Shown: one piece after another, positions 50,274 through 52,132 of the stretch
Numbering within the stretch: the stretch's first letter is position 1
Layout: every line of letters begins with the position of its first letter
Assembly (NCBI GenBank): GCA_001872455.1
Contig: MNXJ01000001.1
Coordinates: 1 to 52,132, forward strand
Source: Anaerolineae bacterium CG2_30_57_67
Lineage (GTDB): Bacteria > Chloroflexota > Anaerolineae > Anaerolineales > Villigracilaceae
DNA length: 52,132 nucleotides
Direction of reading: 5' to 3'
Translations under genes and position numbers: made by a program
The notes under the pieces: generated by a model
The model's database searches: none
Told to the model about the DNA's origin: nothing
Seen by the model: only the letters and a program-made list of their open reading frames with translations

Positions 50274-50275
50274 CG

Positions 50276-51265
50276 CTATTTTGGTAACTGAATGGCGGCG
50301 CGCACTTCGCTCATGGTTTCTTCGGCGATGGCGCGGGCGCGTTTGCCGCCCTCGTGCAGTACATCCCAGACGTAATTTTCGTTGCTGGCGATTTCGGCGC
50401 GTTTGGCGCGGAAAGGCTCCAGGTTGGCGTTCAGGTTTGCGGCGAAGCGCTTCTTGCAATCCACGCAGCCGATGCCAGCGCGGCGGCATTCGGTGTCAAT
50501 CATTTGCACTTCCTCGGCGGGCGAGAAAATCTTGTGCATCGAGAAGACGTTGCAAATCTCCGGGTTGCCGGGGTCGGTGCGTTTGGCGCGCTGCGGGTCG
50601 GTCACCATCTGCATCACACGCTGGCGGGTTTCATCGGGCGTAGCGGCCAACTCAATGTGATTGTTCAGGCTTTTGCCCATTTTTTGTACACCGTCAATTC
50701 CCAGCACTTTTGGAATTTCGGTGTTCTTCATTTGTGGTTCTTTCAAAACCTTTGTGCCATAACGGTAGTTGAAAGAGCGCACAATTTCGCGCGCAAATTC
50801 CAAATGCGGCGCCTGGTCCACGCCCACCGGCACCACGTCCGATTTGTATAGCACGATGTCCGCGGTCATCAGTACCGGGTAACCCACCAGGCCGTAGTTG
50901 ATGTTGTCCGGGTGGTCGCGCACTTTTTCTTTGAAGGTGGGCAGGTCGGTTAATTTCCCCAGTGGCGTCACCATCGAGAGATAAGTGTGTAATTCCATCA
51001 CCTGTGGCACATGGCTTTGCACAAAAACAATTGATTCCTCGGGCCGAATGCCCGCCGCCAGCCAATCCACGGTCATATCGTAGGTATTTTGCACCAAGTC
51101 TTGGGTGGTTTCCATCGTTGTCAGGGCATGAACGTCCACAATACAGTAAACGCACTCATAATTTTCCTGCAAGGCGACATAATTCTTGATTGCGCCCAGA
51201 TAATTTCCTAAATGTTGCCGCCCAGTTGGGCGCGCGCCTGAGAAAACACGACCTTTTTTTGACAT
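50276..51265 (-). CDS. trpS: Tryptophanyl-tRNA synthetase
   Basis: A 329-residue class I synthetase that charges tRNA-Trp. The HIGH-type motif is in [18 protein letters not shown] (HLGN at 18-21), and the KMSKS loop is KMGKSLNN (about 196). [20 protein letters not shown] is the dimer/Trp region. The length fits the bacterial family (about 330). dtd follows on the same strand. No leader peptide or T-box is visible in the region upstream. Confidence 0.96.
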   Translation of the reverse strand: MSKKGRVFSGARPTGRQHLGNYLGAIKNYVALQENYECVYCIVDVHALTTMETTQDLVQNTYDMTVDWLAAGIRPEESIVFVQSHVPQVMELHTYLSMVTPLGKLTDLPTFKEKVRDHPDNINYGLVGYPVLMTADIVLYKSDVVPVGVDQAPHLEFAREIVRSFNYRYGTKVLKEPQMKNTEIPKVLGIDGVQKMGKSLNNHIELAATPDETRQRVMQMVTDPQRAKRTDPGNPEICNVFSMHKIFSPAEEVQMIDTECRRAGIGCVDCKKRFAANLNANLEPFRAKRAEIASNENYVWDVLHEGGKRARAIAEETMSEVRAAIQLPK

Positions 51266-51442
51266 TTTGCCTCGTAATAGGTTTTAATCTTGCCAATCTG
51301 GGGAAAATCCGGTGGAAGGTGGCAAAATTATACCATGCGCCACTTGACGCTCTGCCAGAATCCTGATAGACTTCGCACCCGCTGAAACAAGCCTTGGTGC
51401 GCCAAGGCAAATCTTCTGCCGAAAATTGCTCCTGTCCTAGCC

Positions 51443-51471
51443 TTGCCCGTGAGGAAGGCCTTTGGTATAAT
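51443..51471 (+). promoter_or_regulatory. Promoter of the tRNA-tuf operon
   Basis: TTGCCC (51443-51448), a 17-base spacer and a perfect TATAAT (51466-51471) lie 33 bases before the first tRNA. Confidence 0.8.
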
Positions 51472-51504
51472 CTCCACGCTTAAAGCGCAGTCAGGTAAGC
51501 GCCC

Positions 51505-51577
51505 GCCGACGTAGCTCAATCGGTAGAGCACCCGCCTTGTAAGCGGGCGGTCACGAGTTCGAGTCTCGTCGTCGGCT
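51505..51577 (+). tRNA. tRNA-Thr (TGT anticodon)
   Basis: A 73-base cloverleaf: acceptor GCCGACG/CGTCGGC, D-stem GCTC/GAGC, anticodon stem CCCGC/GCGGG with loop CTTGTAA giving TGT, T-arm ACGAG-TTCGAGT-CTCGT. The CCA end is not encoded. Confidence 0.97.
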
Positions 51578-51606
51578 CTGTACGTTGAAAAAACCTGGCC
51601 ACCTGC

Positions 51607-51641
51607 TCGCTTCGCCGGATAGAAAACATCAGACGAAGCGA
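51607..51641 (+). repeat. Hairpin in the tRNA spacer
   Basis: TCGCTTCG (51607-51614) pairs with CGAAGCGA (51634-51641) in the 95-base spacer between tRNA-Thr and tRNA-Tyr. CTAG-rich repeats follow. It may guide RNase cleavage of the precursor. Confidence 0.5.
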
Positions 51642-51672
51642 CTAGCTGACTAGAAAACTAGCGACTAAAAAT

Positions 51673-51755
51673 GGGCAGTTACCCAAGTGGCCAAAGGGGG
51701 CTGACTGTAAATCAGCTGGCAAACGCCTTCGGAGGTTCGAATCCTTCACTGCCCA
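51673..51755 (+). tRNA. tRNA-Tyr (GTA anticodon)
   Basis: An 83-base class II tRNA with a long variable arm. Acceptor GGGCAGT/ACTGCCC; anticodon stem CTGA/TCAG with loop CTGTAAA giving GTA; T-loop TTCGAAT; discriminator A. Confidence 0.96.
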
Positions 51756-51795
51756 CCTGTTTCACTGGAAAATTTTTCCGGTGAATGTCCAAAAG

Positions 51796-51868
51796 GCCCT
51801 CATAGCTCAGTTGGTAGAGCACACCCTTGGTAAGGGTGAGGTCATGAGTTCGAGTCTCATTGAGGGCT
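51796..51868 (+). tRNA. tRNA-Thr (GGT anticodon)
   Basis: A 73-base cloverleaf: acceptor GCCCTCA/TGAGGGC, anticodon stem CACCC/GGGTG with loop TTGGTAA giving GGT, T-arm ATGAG-TTCGAGT-CTCAT. The CCA end is not encoded. Confidence 0.97.
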
Positions 51869-51916
51869 CTTTTGAATTTATCACCTCTGTTTCATTTTTT
51901 CTAAGGAGAGTGAAAG

Positions 51917-52132
51917 ATGGCGAAGCAAAAGTTTGACCGTTCCAAACCGCACCTGAACGTAGGGACGATGGGACACATCGACCACGGCAAGACGACCCTG
52001 ACAGCGGCCATCACCAAAGTGGCGGGTTTGATGGGCAATGCGGAATTTAAAGCCTACGACCAAATTGACAGCGCCCCGGAAGAAAAAGCGCGCGGCATTA
52101 CGATTAACATCGCGCACGTGGAATACCAGACG
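51917..52132 (+). CDS. tuf: Elongation factor Tu, N-terminal part (cut by window edge)
   Basis: The first 72 residues of EF-Tu, which carries aminoacyl-tRNA to the ribosome with GTP. The G1 loop GHIDHGKTT (about residues 19-27) and the switch I region [16 protein letters not shown] are present. A strong ribosome-binding site (AAGGAG) lies 10 bases before the ATG. It follows two tRNA-Thr and one tRNA-Tyr, the same arrangement as the E. coli thrU-tyrU-glyT-thrT-tufB operon but without the tRNA-Gly. Confidence 0.97.
   Translation, partial: MAKQKFDRSKPHLNVGTMGHIDHGKTTLTAAITKVAGLMGNAEFKAYDQIDSAPEEKARGITINIAHVEYQT

Overview
The window looks like a chromosome segment of a Chloroflexota bacterium, most likely class Anaerolineae. 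The reasons are two large membrane proteins with the DUF2298 ('Chlor_Arch_YYY') domain, a MutL-like/DUF6754 operon of the kind I associate with Anaerolineae, Thr/Pro-rich secreted proteins, a CIRCE-controlled groESL and moderate-to-high GC content. No 16S rRNA is present, so this assignment is inference. Coding density is high and most genes lie in short co-directional runs.

Layout. 1-0.7 kb: the 5' end of an IS1634-type transposase (cut by the window edge) and a repeat-rich gap. 0.7-4.5 kb: a small Cys-rich protein, then a leftward regulator-tupA-tupB-tupC tungstate uptake operon whose regulator carries its own periplasmic-binding-like sensor domain, and a miniature inverted-repeat element with a 9-bp duplication. 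4.5-9.6 kb: a multihaem cytochrome c with a broken frame, a cold-shock gene with a terminator-like leader, NADP-isocitrate dehydrogenase, and groES-groEL behind a perfect CIRCE operator. 9.8-13.8 kb: a GT39-type glycosyltransferase, a decayed SDR gene, and a secreted protein with two NBR1-Ig-like units.

14.0-22.4 kb is the most interesting part. It is a tight eight-gene rightward operon: a 79-aa protein, a DUF6754 protein, two polytopic membrane proteins, a zinc-ribbon scaffold with a dozen short P-x-W motifs, a MutL-like ASKHA ATPase, a sandwich-hybrid-like protein and a double-anchored protein ending in an LATTG sorting-like signal. No glutamate mutase genes are nearby, so I propose an uncharacterised envelope-associated machine built round an actin/Hsp70-fold ATPase.

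22.4-27.2 kb (leftward): phosphohexomutase, a DUF389-SH3 fusion, a hidden 43-aa membrane protein, an M42 peptidase and a thioesterase, with a heptanucleotide-repeat tract between the last two. 27.3-40.1 kb (rightward): a glycan or envelope cluster of GT4, two methyltransferases, a GT39 protein, a 1651-aa GT39-DUF2298 fusion, DUF952 and a second DUF2298 protein. 40.1-46.4 kb: M20 peptidase, PriA, a phosphoribosyltransferase and an OmpR/HAMP two-component pair. 46.5-51.3 kb: a Pmp3-like protein, a PglC-like sugar transferase, a zinc-ribbon protein, a degenerate dihydroorotate-dehydrogenase-like protein, an APH-like kinase, Dtd and TrpS. The right end is a tRNA-Thr/tRNA-Tyr/tRNA-Thr/tuf operon, with tuf cut by the window edge.

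Several palindromic or tandem repeat families are scattered between genes, and in places they have entered coding sequence.
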